Below, piece after piece: positions 44,933-53,400 of a stretch of 64,000 nt of DNA (position 1 is the stretch's first letter; each line of letters starts with the position of its first letter). Origin of the DNA: Verrucomicrobiaceae bacterium (GTDB lineage Bacteria; Verrucomicrobiota; Verrucomicrobiia; Verrucomicrobiales; Akkermansiaceae); assembly GCA_027486655.1 (NCBI GenBank), contig JAIXOR010000058.1, positions 1 to 64,000 of the forward strand, read 5' to 3'. Made by a program: the position numbers and the translations under genes. The notes beneath the pieces were generated by a model that was not told the DNA's origin, ran no database searches, and was given only the letters and a program-made list of their open reading frames with translations.

Positions 44933-45939
44933 TTGGCCGAGAAAATGAGGTTCTGCCAGAAGATGGTGATGCCGCCGATGGACAGGAAAAGTCCGAGGGC
45001 GAGGAAGAGGATGAAGCGTTTCCGCATGACGGTCTGATAGAGGAAGATGAGCTTCACATCCATCATGGGGCCGAAGGTGAGGAAGGCGAGCTTCGCGCCC
45101 CAGGAAAACTTGTCCAAAGTGGCGGCGATGAAGGCGTCCGAGGTGCTGCAAAGGCTGAGGACGAAAGCGAGGGCCATGAGGGCCATGGGGGCGCCGACGG
45201 TGTTTCCGGCGAGGCCGTCCAACCAGTCCGCTCCGGGAGCGATGCCGGTATTGAAGAGAGCCGTGATGGAGACACCGATGGCGAAGTAAACGCCGACATC
45301 GACGAAGTCCTTCATGGCGGAGCGGAAGGCGGCGACGAGGCGGTTGTCTCCGTGGGCGTGCGGATGGGCATGATCGTGGCCGCAGCAGCCCTCATGGTCG
45401 TGGGAGTGATCGTGCCCGCAAGCCTCGTGGTGCTTGTGGGATGCGGATGCGGCGGGACCGGGCTCCGGTTCACGGAGGGAGTCCACGAGTTTCGCCTTGA
45501 GCACGGCGGCGAGCGGAAGGCGTGAGACGATGAGTCCGACGCCGACGGCGATGAGGAAGCCGAGCATCATGCGCGAGCTTGTCATCATCGCGGCGTTCTG
45601 CCCTTGGAAGGCTTTCCAGGTGCTCAGGGCGGTGATCGGGTTTACGATGGGTGCCGCGAGCATGTAGGTGATGGCGCAGGAAACGGGGAGGCCTTTCTTC
45701 ACCAAGCGGCGGATCACCGGGACGACGGCGCATTCACAAACCGGGAAGACCGCGCCGAGCAGGCCCGCAGCGAGCACGGCGAGGTTCCTGTTGCGAGGCA
45801 GGAAGCGGTCCATGGTGCCGGCGGGCAGGTAGATGTCGATGAATCCGCTGATGAGCGTGCCGAGCAAAATGAAGGGCGCCCCTTCGAAAAGGATGCTCAG
45901 AAAGGCGAGCGCGAAGTCCTGCTGGGAGTCGGGCGACAT
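44929..45939 (-). CDS. UPF0718/DUF318-type permease with His-rich loop
   Basis: 336 residues, about eight membrane helices in two halves. The N-terminal half contains GAPFILLGTLISGFIDIYLP and the family motif FPVCECAVVPVIRRLVKKGLP; the C-terminal half has LSLCSTSDAFIAATL and FGPMMDVKLIFLYQ. A central loop is full of His (HKHHEACGHDHSHDHEGCCG, then HDHAHPHAHGD), strongly suggesting metal binding. Related proteins include ArsP-like and YcgR-like permeases. It forms a two-gene operon with the TIGR03943 gene; zinc or another divalent metal is the likeliest cargo or signal. Confidence 0.83.
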   Translation of the reverse strand: MSPDSQQDFALAFLSILFEGAPFILLGTLISGFIDIYLPAGTMDRFLPRNRNLAVLAAGLLGAVFPVCECAVVPVIRRLVKKGLPVSCAITYMLAAPIVNPITALSTWKAFQGQNAAMMTSSRMMLGFLIAVGVGLIVSRLPLAAVLKAKLVDSLREPEPGPAASASHKHHEACGHDHSHDHEGCCGHDHAHPHAHGDNRLVAAFRSAMKDFVDVGVYFAIGVSITALFNTGIAPGADWLDGLAGNTVGAPMALMALAFVLSLCSTSDAFIAATLDKFSWGAKLAFLTFGPMMDVKLIFLYQTVMRKRFILFLALGLFLSIGGITIFWQNLIFSAK

Positions 45940-46100
45940 CGGCGCTGAGGAAAGCCCGCTGGAGCGGTGGTGTCAATGGGGGGGATGCCGGGGCATCGTG
46001 CGGACTGGACAGCGGGCGGGTTCGCGGATGAGAAAGACCAGGCATGGCGGTTCCCGAATCCGGAAGCCTTCAGCAACGGCCTTCATTGAGCAATCATCCC

Positions 46101-46781
46101 ATGAATTTCGACCGTCTGGCACGCTGGTATCCGTGGATGGAAAGAGGGGCCGCGGGTGGATTGATGCAGCGTTGCAGGATCGCGTTTCTCGATCGCATTT
46201 CGCCCCCACGGCGGGTTCTGTTGGCCGGGGAGGGACCGGGGAGATTCCTTGCGGAACTGACGCGGCGTTTTCCGGAAGCGAGCGTGACGGTGGTGGATTC
46301 GAGCGAGCGGATGCTGGATCTGGCGAAAAGGAATTTGGGACGGAAGCGGGTGGGGAGAGTGGAGTTCGTGCATGCCGATGTGCTGGAGTGGGAGGTGCCG
46401 AAGGGTGAGTTTGATTTGATCGTGACGCACTTCTTCCTCGATGGCTTCCGGCCGGAGTCGCTGGGCGCGTGTGTGACCCGGCTCGCGACGACGGCCGCAC
46501 CGGAGGCGGACTGGTTGATGGCGGATTTCCAGATCGCGGAGCAGGGGCTGGCGCGGATTCGTGGCCGCGCGATTGTCTGGTTGTTGTACCGGTTTTTCCG
46601 GATCACGTGTCGGCTGGATGCCGATCGGCTGACGGATCCTTCGCAGTTCTTGAATGCGGCGGGTTTTGAATTGCGGGAACGTAGGGACTTTGATGGCAGG
46701 TTGCTCAAGAGTGAGTGGTGGCGGAGCACGAAGCGGCGACACCCCGACGATCCGGCTTGGCAAGCGGGCTGGCGAAAGTGA
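46101..46781 (+). CDS. class I SAM-dependent methyltransferase
   Basis: 226 residues from ATG 46101, which starts the natural NFDRLARWYPWMER segment. Motif I is VLLAGEGPGRFLAEL near residue 40, followed by VTVVDSSERMLDLAKRN and HADVLEW for cofactor binding and a post-motif FDLIVTHFFLDGF. The substrate is unknown; the overall form is close to ubiquinone/menaquinone-like small-molecule methyltransferases. The ATP-grasp-like gene follows after 13 bases, so the two are probably co-transcribed. Confidence 0.82.
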   Translation: MNFDRLARWYPWMERGAAGGLMQRCRIAFLDRISPPRRVLLAGEGPGRFLAELTRRFPEASVTVVDSSERMLDLAKRNLGRKRVGRVEFVHADVLEWEVPKGEFDLIVTHFFLDGFRPESLGACVTRLATTAAPEADWLMADFQIAEQGLARIRGRAIVWLLYRFFRITCRLDADRLTDPSQFLNAAGFELRERRDFDGRLLKSEWWRSTKRRHPDDPAWQAGWRK

Positions 46782-46794
46782 AGTTGGGCGCGCG

Positions 46795-48075
46795 ATGGGA
46801 CTGAGTCTTTCGGATTTGCGAGGCAGGCTGCCCGAGGGTGGCTTGTTCGGAGGAGGTGCGTGGAGGTGGTCGCCGGAGCCCTTCCCTCTCAGCAAGGCCG
46901 AGGCCCGGAAAATGATGTCGCTGGGGCATCCTCTTGCGAAGTTCCAGCAGGCCTGCGACACGCTTTACCGGCGCAGTGCCGCAGGAAAACTCCCGGGTTG
47001 GTTGGCGGAACTGCTCGACGAGGGCAAACCGGAGTGGCTGGCGCGGATGCAGCGGGATCCTGCGACCGCGGATCAGTTTCCGCGAGTGATCCGGCCGGAT
47101 CTGATCCTGACGGAGGATGGATTCGCGATGAGCGAGCTGGACAGCGTGCCGGGCGGCATCGGTGTGGCGGCGTGGCTGGCGACGGTCTATTCCGAGGCGG
47201 GCTACGAGGTGCTGGGAGGGCCGGATGGGATGGTCGAGGGCTTTCGGTCCCTGCTCCCGGAGGGTGGGGCGATTCTGGTTTCCGAGGAATCCGCGGACTA
47301 CCGCCCGGAAATGGAGTGGCTGGTGTCCCGGCTCGGCGAAGCGTGGCAGGTGGAATCCGCCGAGGAATACGAACCGGACGGGCGGGCGATTTACCGGTTT
47401 TTCGAGCTATTCGATTGGGAGTCGATCCCTACGGCGAGGAAACTGGCGGAGCTTTCCGCAGCCGGTGCCGCCGGGGTGACGCCGCCTTTCAAACCGCATC
47501 TGGAGGACAAGCTTTGGCTGGCCTTGTTGTGGTCTCCAGCCTTGCGCCGGGTCTGGGAAGGTTCCCTGCGCGGCAGTCATTTGGAGCGTCTTCGCGAGCT
47601 GGTGCCCTTTGGCTGGGTGTTGGATCCCGAGCCATTGCCGCCGCATGCCTCGCTGCCGCGCTTGGACGCTCATTCGTGGGAGGATGTTGCGGGTTTCTCC
47701 CAAAAGGAGCGCAAACTGGTGCTCAAGGTGAGTGGATTCCATGAGACGGCCTGGGGCTCCCGCGGTGTCTTCATCGGTCACGACCTGCCGGGCAGCGAGT
47801 GGGCGGAGCGGCTGCGCCACGCACTGGAGCAATCCTCCGAGCAACCCTGGATCCTCCAGGAATTCCGCGAAGGCCGGCTGGTCGAGCACCCGGTGTTCCG
47901 CGAGGACGGCTCGGTGGAAATGCTGCGCGGCCGGGTGCGTCTCTGCCCGTATTTCTTCACGGATCCGGCCGGGGAGACCCGCTTTGCCGGTTGCCTGGCC
48001 ACGCTGGTGCCGGCGGACAAGAAAAAGATCCACGGCATGAGCGACGGGGTGCTTGTGCCCTGCGTGGTGGCGTGA
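46795..48075 (+). CDS. uncharacterised protein with ATP-grasp-like features
   Basis: 426 residues from ATG 46795, no signal peptide. The segment RPDLILTEDGFAMSELDSVPGGIGVAAWL resembles the R-D...E-N/D-x-x-P-G-G pattern of circularly permuted ATP-grasp proteins (glutathionylspermidine synthase-like), and HETAWGSRGVFIGHDLP with WILQEFREGRLVEHPV could supply further ligase elements. This is a weak structural impression, not an assignment. Its only firm neighbour is the co-directional methyltransferase 13 bases upstream, so the two may modify one small molecule or peptide. Confidence 0.6.
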   Translation: MGLSLSDLRGRLPEGGLFGGGAWRWSPEPFPLSKAEARKMMSLGHPLAKFQQACDTLYRRSAAGKLPGWLAELLDEGKPEWLARMQRDPATADQFPRVIRPDLILTEDGFAMSELDSVPGGIGVAAWLATVYSEAGYEVLGGPDGMVEGFRSLLPEGGAILVSEESADYRPEMEWLVSRLGEAWQVESAEEYEPDGRAIYRFFELFDWESIPTARKLAELSAAGAAGVTPPFKPHLEDKLWLALLWSPALRRVWEGSLRGSHLERLRELVPFGWVLDPEPLPPHASLPRLDAHSWEDVAGFSQKERKLVLKVSGFHETAWGSRGVFIGHDLPGSEWAERLRHALEQSSEQPWILQEFREGRLVEHPVFREDGSVEMLRGRVRLCPYFFTDPAGETRFAGCLATLVPADKKKIHGMSDGVLVPCVVA

Positions 48076-48089
48076 TGCCACTGGAAATG

Positions 48090-48115
48090 AAAAGGCCCGG
48101 TGTCTCCACCGGGCC
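48090..48115 (-). terminator. Rho-independent terminator of rpmB
   Basis: GGCCCGGTG (48094-48102) pairs with the complementary arm ending at 48115 to give a 9-bp GC-rich stem with a TCTC loop. On the minus strand it is followed by TTTTC (48093 downwards), about 40 bases after the rpmB stop. The same hairpin may weakly end the plus-strand gene upstream. Confidence 0.85.
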
Positions 48116-48152
48116 CGACGTCATGAAACCTCGACGTTGAAAAGGGATTGGA

Positions 48153-48416
48153 TCAGACCAGACCGGCCTTCTTGAGCGTCTGGTAAGCGCCGTTCTTGTT
48201 CATGGTCTTGAGAGCGCGGCAGCTCAGCTTCATGCGGATGAACTGGCCGAACTCCGGGACCCAGATGCGCTTGGTCTGAAGATTGGGCGAGATGGTGCGC
48301 TTCACGACTTTGGTCACGTGGCGACCGATACCGCCCTTTTTCTTGGCCAAACCGGAACGGTGGATTCTGCCGCCGGAGCGGACGCGGGTTCCTCGAATAG
48401 TGCAGATACGGGCCAT
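48153..48416 (-). CDS. rpmB: 50S ribosomal protein L28
   Basis: 87 residues. It starts MARICTIRGTRVRSGGRIHRS and has the L28 pattern ISPNLQTKRIWVPEFGQFIRMKLSCRALKTMNKNGAYQTL. It is a basic component of the large ribosomal subunit. The usual rpmG neighbour is absent. A clear Rho-independent terminator follows. Confidence 0.95.
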   Translation of the reverse strand: MARICTIRGTRVRSGGRIHRSGLAKKKGGIGRHVTKVVKRTISPNLQTKRIWVPEFGQFIRMKLSCRALKTMNKNGAYQTLKKAGLV

Positions 48417-48497
48417 GGTGAAAATTTCTGGGGTTGCGGGGCGCGAAGAATGGCCACGTGGGCCGACCCGTCAAGACGAATCCTGCCCGATTCCGGA

Positions 48498-49472
48498 TTA
48501 ATTTTCCAGCCGACCCCGGCGCAGGCGATCCACCCAGCGGCAGACGTCGCGGAAAATGGCCTCCCGTTTCTCGTCATACATCAGCAGGTGGTAGGCGCTG
48601 GGATAGTTCCGATAGGTCACCGGAGTGGTCGCCGGGATGCGGGCTACGAAGCCGCGAAGGTCCGAGTCGTTGTTGAAATAATCCCGACCTCCGTGAAGGA
48701 CGAGCACCGGTTTCTGGAAACGGGCCGCGCAGTCGTTCATCCCGTCGATCAGGCGGGTGAGCGCTCCGATCAGCCGCAGCGTGTGCTGCTCGACGTGGTA
48801 CGGGTTTTTCTTCACCTGCTCGCTGTGGACCGAGGTCTGGGTCATCTGCACGTTCTGGCCGCCGGAAAGGGCATCGAGGGAAATCCGGGCGAGCGGCAGG
48901 GTGGTGGCAGCCACTTGGACAAGTCCCGGAGTCCAGGCCGGGATGTCGTCCCGGAAGCGGACGATCGGCGAGGACAGGACGAGCGCATCGCAAGGAGCCT
49001 CGCCTTGCGGGGCCTCGCACCAGGCATGGGTCGCGATCAAGGCTCCCATGCTCTCGCCGAACCAGACGACCTTGGCGTCCGGATGGCGCTCCCGCACAAG
49101 CAGCGTGAAGGCGAAGAGATCGCGGTACCAATCGCCGGGGCTGCCGATGTCTCCGCGGCGCTCGTGGATGGGATCACTGCCCTGGCCGCGGACCTCGTAA
49201 GCGTAAAGGCCGGTGCGGGGTTGGTGCTTGAGCAGGTGGTTGCCGAGGTTGGTGTAGTCGATCGAGGCACCACAGAACCCGTGGATGCCGATCAGCACGA
49301 CGTCCGGCTCGACGGTCTCGGAGATCCACTTGCGGTAGCCGAAGGTTTCGCCTTTGGCTCCGGCGGCGGACGGGTTGAGCACCATCGTGTATTCCGGAGC
49401 GCAGGAAACCGCCAGCGCCGCGAGCGAGGCGGAGAGGGCGGTTAGAAATTCGCGCTTGGAACGGCGTATCAC
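48498..49472 (-). CDS. lipoprotein alpha/beta hydrolase (serine lipase/esterase type)
   Basis: 324 residues from a GTG start at 49472. No ATG gives a sensible N-terminus, whereas the GTG yields a lipoprotein signal (FLTALSASLAALAVSC, lipobox AVSC24). The fold is alpha/beta hydrolase, monoacylglycerol-lipase-like: oxyanion HGFCGAS, VRGQGSDPIHERRGDIGS, nucleophile elbow WFGESMGALIA, acid in LHGGRDYFNND, and His in SAYHLLM. It probably cleaves lipid esters at the envelope. It diverges from the protease-like gene at 49563, with 90 bases between them. Confidence 0.8.
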   Translation of the reverse strand: MIRRSKREFLTALSASLAALAVSCAPEYTMVLNPSAAGAKGETFGYRKWISETVEPDVVLIGIHGFCGASIDYTNLGNHLLKHQPRTGLYAYEVRGQGSDPIHERRGDIGSPGDWYRDLFAFTLLVRERHPDAKVVWFGESMGALIATHAWCEAPQGEAPCDALVLSSPIVRFRDDIPAWTPGLVQVAATTLPLARISLDALSGGQNVQMTQTSVHSEQVKKNPYHVEQHTLRLIGALTRLIDGMNDCAARFQKPVLVLHGGRDYFNNDSDLRGFVARIPATTPVTYRNYPSAYHLLMYDEKREAIFRDVCRWVDRLRRGRLEN

Positions 49473-49562
49473 CCGGGCAGCTTCGCAAATTACGGCGAAA
49501 GCGCAACGCTTTAGGCCGCTTTCACGCTGGCGTCGCCCGGGCCGCCGTGGAAACTGTCCGCC

Positions 49563-50303
49563 ATGAGACATCCGTTCGTTGCACCGGCCTGTGGAGTCAT
49601 TCTCGCGCTCGTCACATCCTGCGCCAGCGGGCCTCCTGCATCGGTATCGAGGACGCCGGACCTCGCCTTCCTCCCTGCAAAGGCGGAAAAAGGCCGCGTT
49701 TTCTCGATGTACAACCACCACGGCACCTCGATCCGCAGTGGCAACTGGACCTCCCGTTTCGATCTAACAGGGGTTTCCTGGAATGATCCGCGGACTGCCA
49801 CGGCCATCACCCGGCGGCATGTGGTCATGGCCGCTCATTTCATCCGGCCCACGGAGATTCCAGTGGTCTTCCAGGACGCCGCGGGCCAGAGGCATGTCCG
49901 CCACCTCACCCAGGTGAAGACGCTCACCCACGTGGGGGACATCGCCGTCGGCCGCCTGGATCAACCCCTGCCGGCGGGTGTGCGCCATTACCGGCTGGCC
50001 GGACCCCTGGACGCAGTGCCGATGCGGCTTGCCTTGGTCACCGATCAAAAGATGACGCTTTCCCTGCACCGCATCGACCGTGCGGCAGCCGGGCGTGTGA
50101 TTCTGGGATACGATCCTTCGATTGAGCGGATCTTCTGGCGCAACCTCGTCCCCGGAGACAGCGGACACCCGGCTTTTGTGATCGATGGTGGCGAGCTCAA
50201 ACTGCTCACCACATTCACCACGGGCGGCCCCGGAAGCGGGCCCTTTTACGGCGAGCCTGCCGTTTCCAGCGCGATCGCGGCAGCGATTGCCGCCATGCCC
50301 TGA
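49563..50303 (+). CDS. lipoprotein with trypsin-like serine protease fold
   Basis: 246 residues. The lipobox VTSC places lipidation at Cys20. A chymotrypsin-type triad can be read: His92 in HVVMAAHF, Asp126 in VGDIAVGRL and Ser200 in VPGDSGHPAFVI, with the GDSG motif intact. The length is about that of a single protease domain. A secreted, membrane-anchored protease or an inactive relative binding peptides is likely; the substrate is unknown. The gene stands between the divergent hydrolase and the alpha-2-macroglobulin gene. Confidence 0.75.
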   Translation: MRHPFVAPACGVILALVTSCASGPPASVSRTPDLAFLPAKAEKGRVFSMYNHHGTSIRSGNWTSRFDLTGVSWNDPRTATAITRRHVVMAAHFIRPTEIPVVFQDAAGQRHVRHLTQVKTLTHVGDIAVGRLDQPLPAGVRHYRLAGPLDAVPMRLALVTDQKMTLSLHRIDRAAAGRVILGYDPSIERIFWRNLVPGDSGHPAFVIDGGELKLLTTFTTGGPGSGPFYGEPAVSSAIAAAIAAMP

Positions 50304-50422
50304 ACGGGGAACCGGCGCGCTTTCCCGGTGCCTGGGAAACTTTTCATCGGCCGCGAAAGGATTTGAATGTCTTTTTGCGCGGATTCGTATATCCAGCCGG
50401 AACGGCCTCGTGCCGCATTTGT

Positions 50423-53400
50423 ATGAACTCAACCTCCCTCGCCTTCACGGCGTTTCTGGCCATCACCGTGGCCTCTTCCGCAGCCCCCAGACTTGTGGTC
50501 TCCACTCCCTCCCTGGTGCCTGAATCCAAGGTCGACCTCGTGCTCGACCTCCCCGTCATCGAAACTTCCGAGATCGGCAAAACCGTCGAAAACTCGTGGT
50601 TGGAGATCAGTCCCGCCCTGCCCGGCAAGCTGCGCTGGAAGGCACAGAACATCGCCGAATTCCTGCCCGAGAAGGCCCCGGCGATGGGCATGGAATACAG
50701 CTTCTCCATCCCCAGGAACCGCAAGCATCTCGACGGCAGCACGATTCCCGCGGGCAAGTTCACCACCGTCCGTTCGGAAGACTTCCGCATGGTGAACTGC
50801 AACCCCACCGAAAACCGCTGGTCCTCCGATTTTTCCCCATCCACCACCGGTTGGATGATGGTTTTCAACGATGAGGTGGACCCCGCCGCCGCCGCGGCCT
50901 TTGTGTCCTTTTCCTCCAAGTCCGGAAAACGGGTCGCCGCGAGACTTGAGCGCACGACCCGCGCGCAGTCCGGCTACTATGGCGGACAATACAAACCCTG
51001 GGCCGCCCGCTGGCCATCCACCCCGGAAGCTCCGGTCGATGCCAACGCCCCCGCGCCCCACGTGCTGACCGCCTATCCGGTCTCTCCCCTGCCACCGGAT
51101 GCCGGCTGGCAGATCTCCGTGCTCAAGGGCCTGCCCAACCTCTCCGCCAGCGCCCGCATCGTCGCCGACTCCCAGGTCGAGGTTGGCAAGATCGACCCCT
51201 TCGTGGTCGGAGACATCCGCGCCGTCACGGAAGTGAACGAGCCACGCAAGATCGTCATTTCCTTCAACCATCCGCTGCCCAAGACCTTGCCGGAAAACCT
51301 GCTTTCCGAGTGCCTCCTGATCTCACCCCGCCCGGAAAACCTCAAAGCCTCCGCCGATGGCCGCGAATTGGAAATCACCGGATCCCTCGCCGGGATCGAC
51401 AAGTATTCCGTCACCCTCAAGCCGCCCTTCACCTCGGCAGGCGGCCTCACCCTGGCCGATGGCAGGCAGAAGGACGTCACTTTCGAGCATCTCGAACCCG
51501 GCCTCGCCCTGCCTTCTGACAACCAGGCCCAACTCGCCAACGGCGGCCGCATCTATCAGATCGATACGGTCAACCTCACCCGAATCCACCTCCGCATCAA
51601 GAAACTCGGCGGCAACGACCTCATCCGCGCCTATCAGGGATACCGCAACTACACCGGATCCGGCCCCGACGGCAAATCCGTCTCGCCCACCGCTCCCTTG
51701 CCATGGCCACTCGTCGTCGGTGAGACCCTCGTCGAGAAGGTGATCGAGCTCGGCAATGGGGTGGACACCTCGAAGAAAATCACCCTTTCCTGGGATGAAC
51801 TGCTGCCCAAGGATCTCCGCAACGCCGCTCTGTTCGTCGATGTCACGGGCGATCCCCACCCGGACGCGGGCTCGGAACAACGCCGCAACGCCCAGGCTCT
51901 CGTCCAGCTCACCGACCTGGGACTCGCCTGGAAAATCACTGCGAAGGAGACCCTCGTTTACGCATTTTCCTGCACCACCGGATCCCCGATGCCCGGTGTG
52001 AAGGTCCAGATCTTCGGCGAGGACGCATCCGCTCTCGAATCCGCCACCACTGATGCCGCCGGCCTCGCACGCGTCCCGAAATCCGCCGCCGCCCGCCACC
52101 TGCTCGCCAGCTCGGGTCCGGACTCCTTCCTCACCGCATATGACAACTCCCTGCCCACCGTCGGCCTATGGCATTTCCCGGTGCGCCAGTCCTGGGGTAC
52201 TCCGCCCGAGTCCACACGCCAGGCCTTCCTGTTCACCGATCGCTCGCTTTACCGGCCCGGCGAGACCGTCCGCCTCAAAGGCATCCTGCGCTCGCTGCGC
52301 GGAAATGAAGTCGCCGCGGAAACCGCCACCTCCGCCCGCATCGTCATCCTCGATCCGACCGAGAAGGAAATCCTCAGCGAGCCGGTGACCCTCTCCGCCA
52401 ATGGTTCCTTCGATTTCACCCACAAGCTCGCCCCGAACACGGTTGGCACCCACTCGATCCGCCTCGAGTTCCCGGACGAGCTTGCGAAAATCAAACCCGA
52501 GGATGACCCGGATCAGGACTGGGAGGAACGCGAGCGCATCGAAATGAACGCCCGCTTCACCACCGAGCTGCGCGTCGAGGAATTCCGCCGCAATGCCTTC
52601 GAGATCGTCCAAAAGGTCGAGGAACCCGCCGCCGGCGCCGCCAAGGTCTCCGCCAGCCTCAGCGCGAAATACTATCAAGGCCAACCCGTCGCCGCCGGCG
52701 CGGTGAAATACTACGCCCGGATCTCCACCCGCAACCTCTACCCGGAACGCTTCCGCGATTTCCTCTTCGGCAACCACCGCTCCTACGATTGGGGATATTG
52801 GTATCACTACTTCGGCTATCAGGACAGCGACGGGGATTCCGATGGCCATTCGTCCAACCTCGAAGGCGAGATCCAGCTCGCCGCCGACGGCTCCGCCAAC
52901 ATCGCCATCGATGTCCCGCAATCGGATTTCCCCTCCCTGCGCGAGATCTCCGTGTCCTCGGAAGTCACCGATTCCAACCTCCAGACACTCACCGCCAGCT
53001 CATCCGCGCTGCTCCATCCATCGTCGGTTTACCTCGGGGTTTCGAGAATCGACCAGCTCGTCCGCGCCGGAAATGACCTGCCGCTCAAGATCGTGGCCAT
53101 CGATGCGGCGGAGAAACCATTCAACGCCGCCCTCAAGATCACCGCCACCCTCAGCCGCGAGGTGAACACCGCGGTCAAGACCCAGACCGATTCCGGCGCC
53201 ACCACCACCCGCAACGAGGTGACCGAGGAAACCGTGAGCACCTCCGAGTTCACGCTCGATCCGGCCGCATCCGCCAAGGACGGACAGACCTTCGTGGTCT
53301 CGCCGAAGGCCACCGGACTGCATTTCCTCACCCTGCGCGGCACCGATCCCCAAGGCAGGCCCTTCGCCACCGTCACGCGCTTCCACGCCTACGGCACCAA

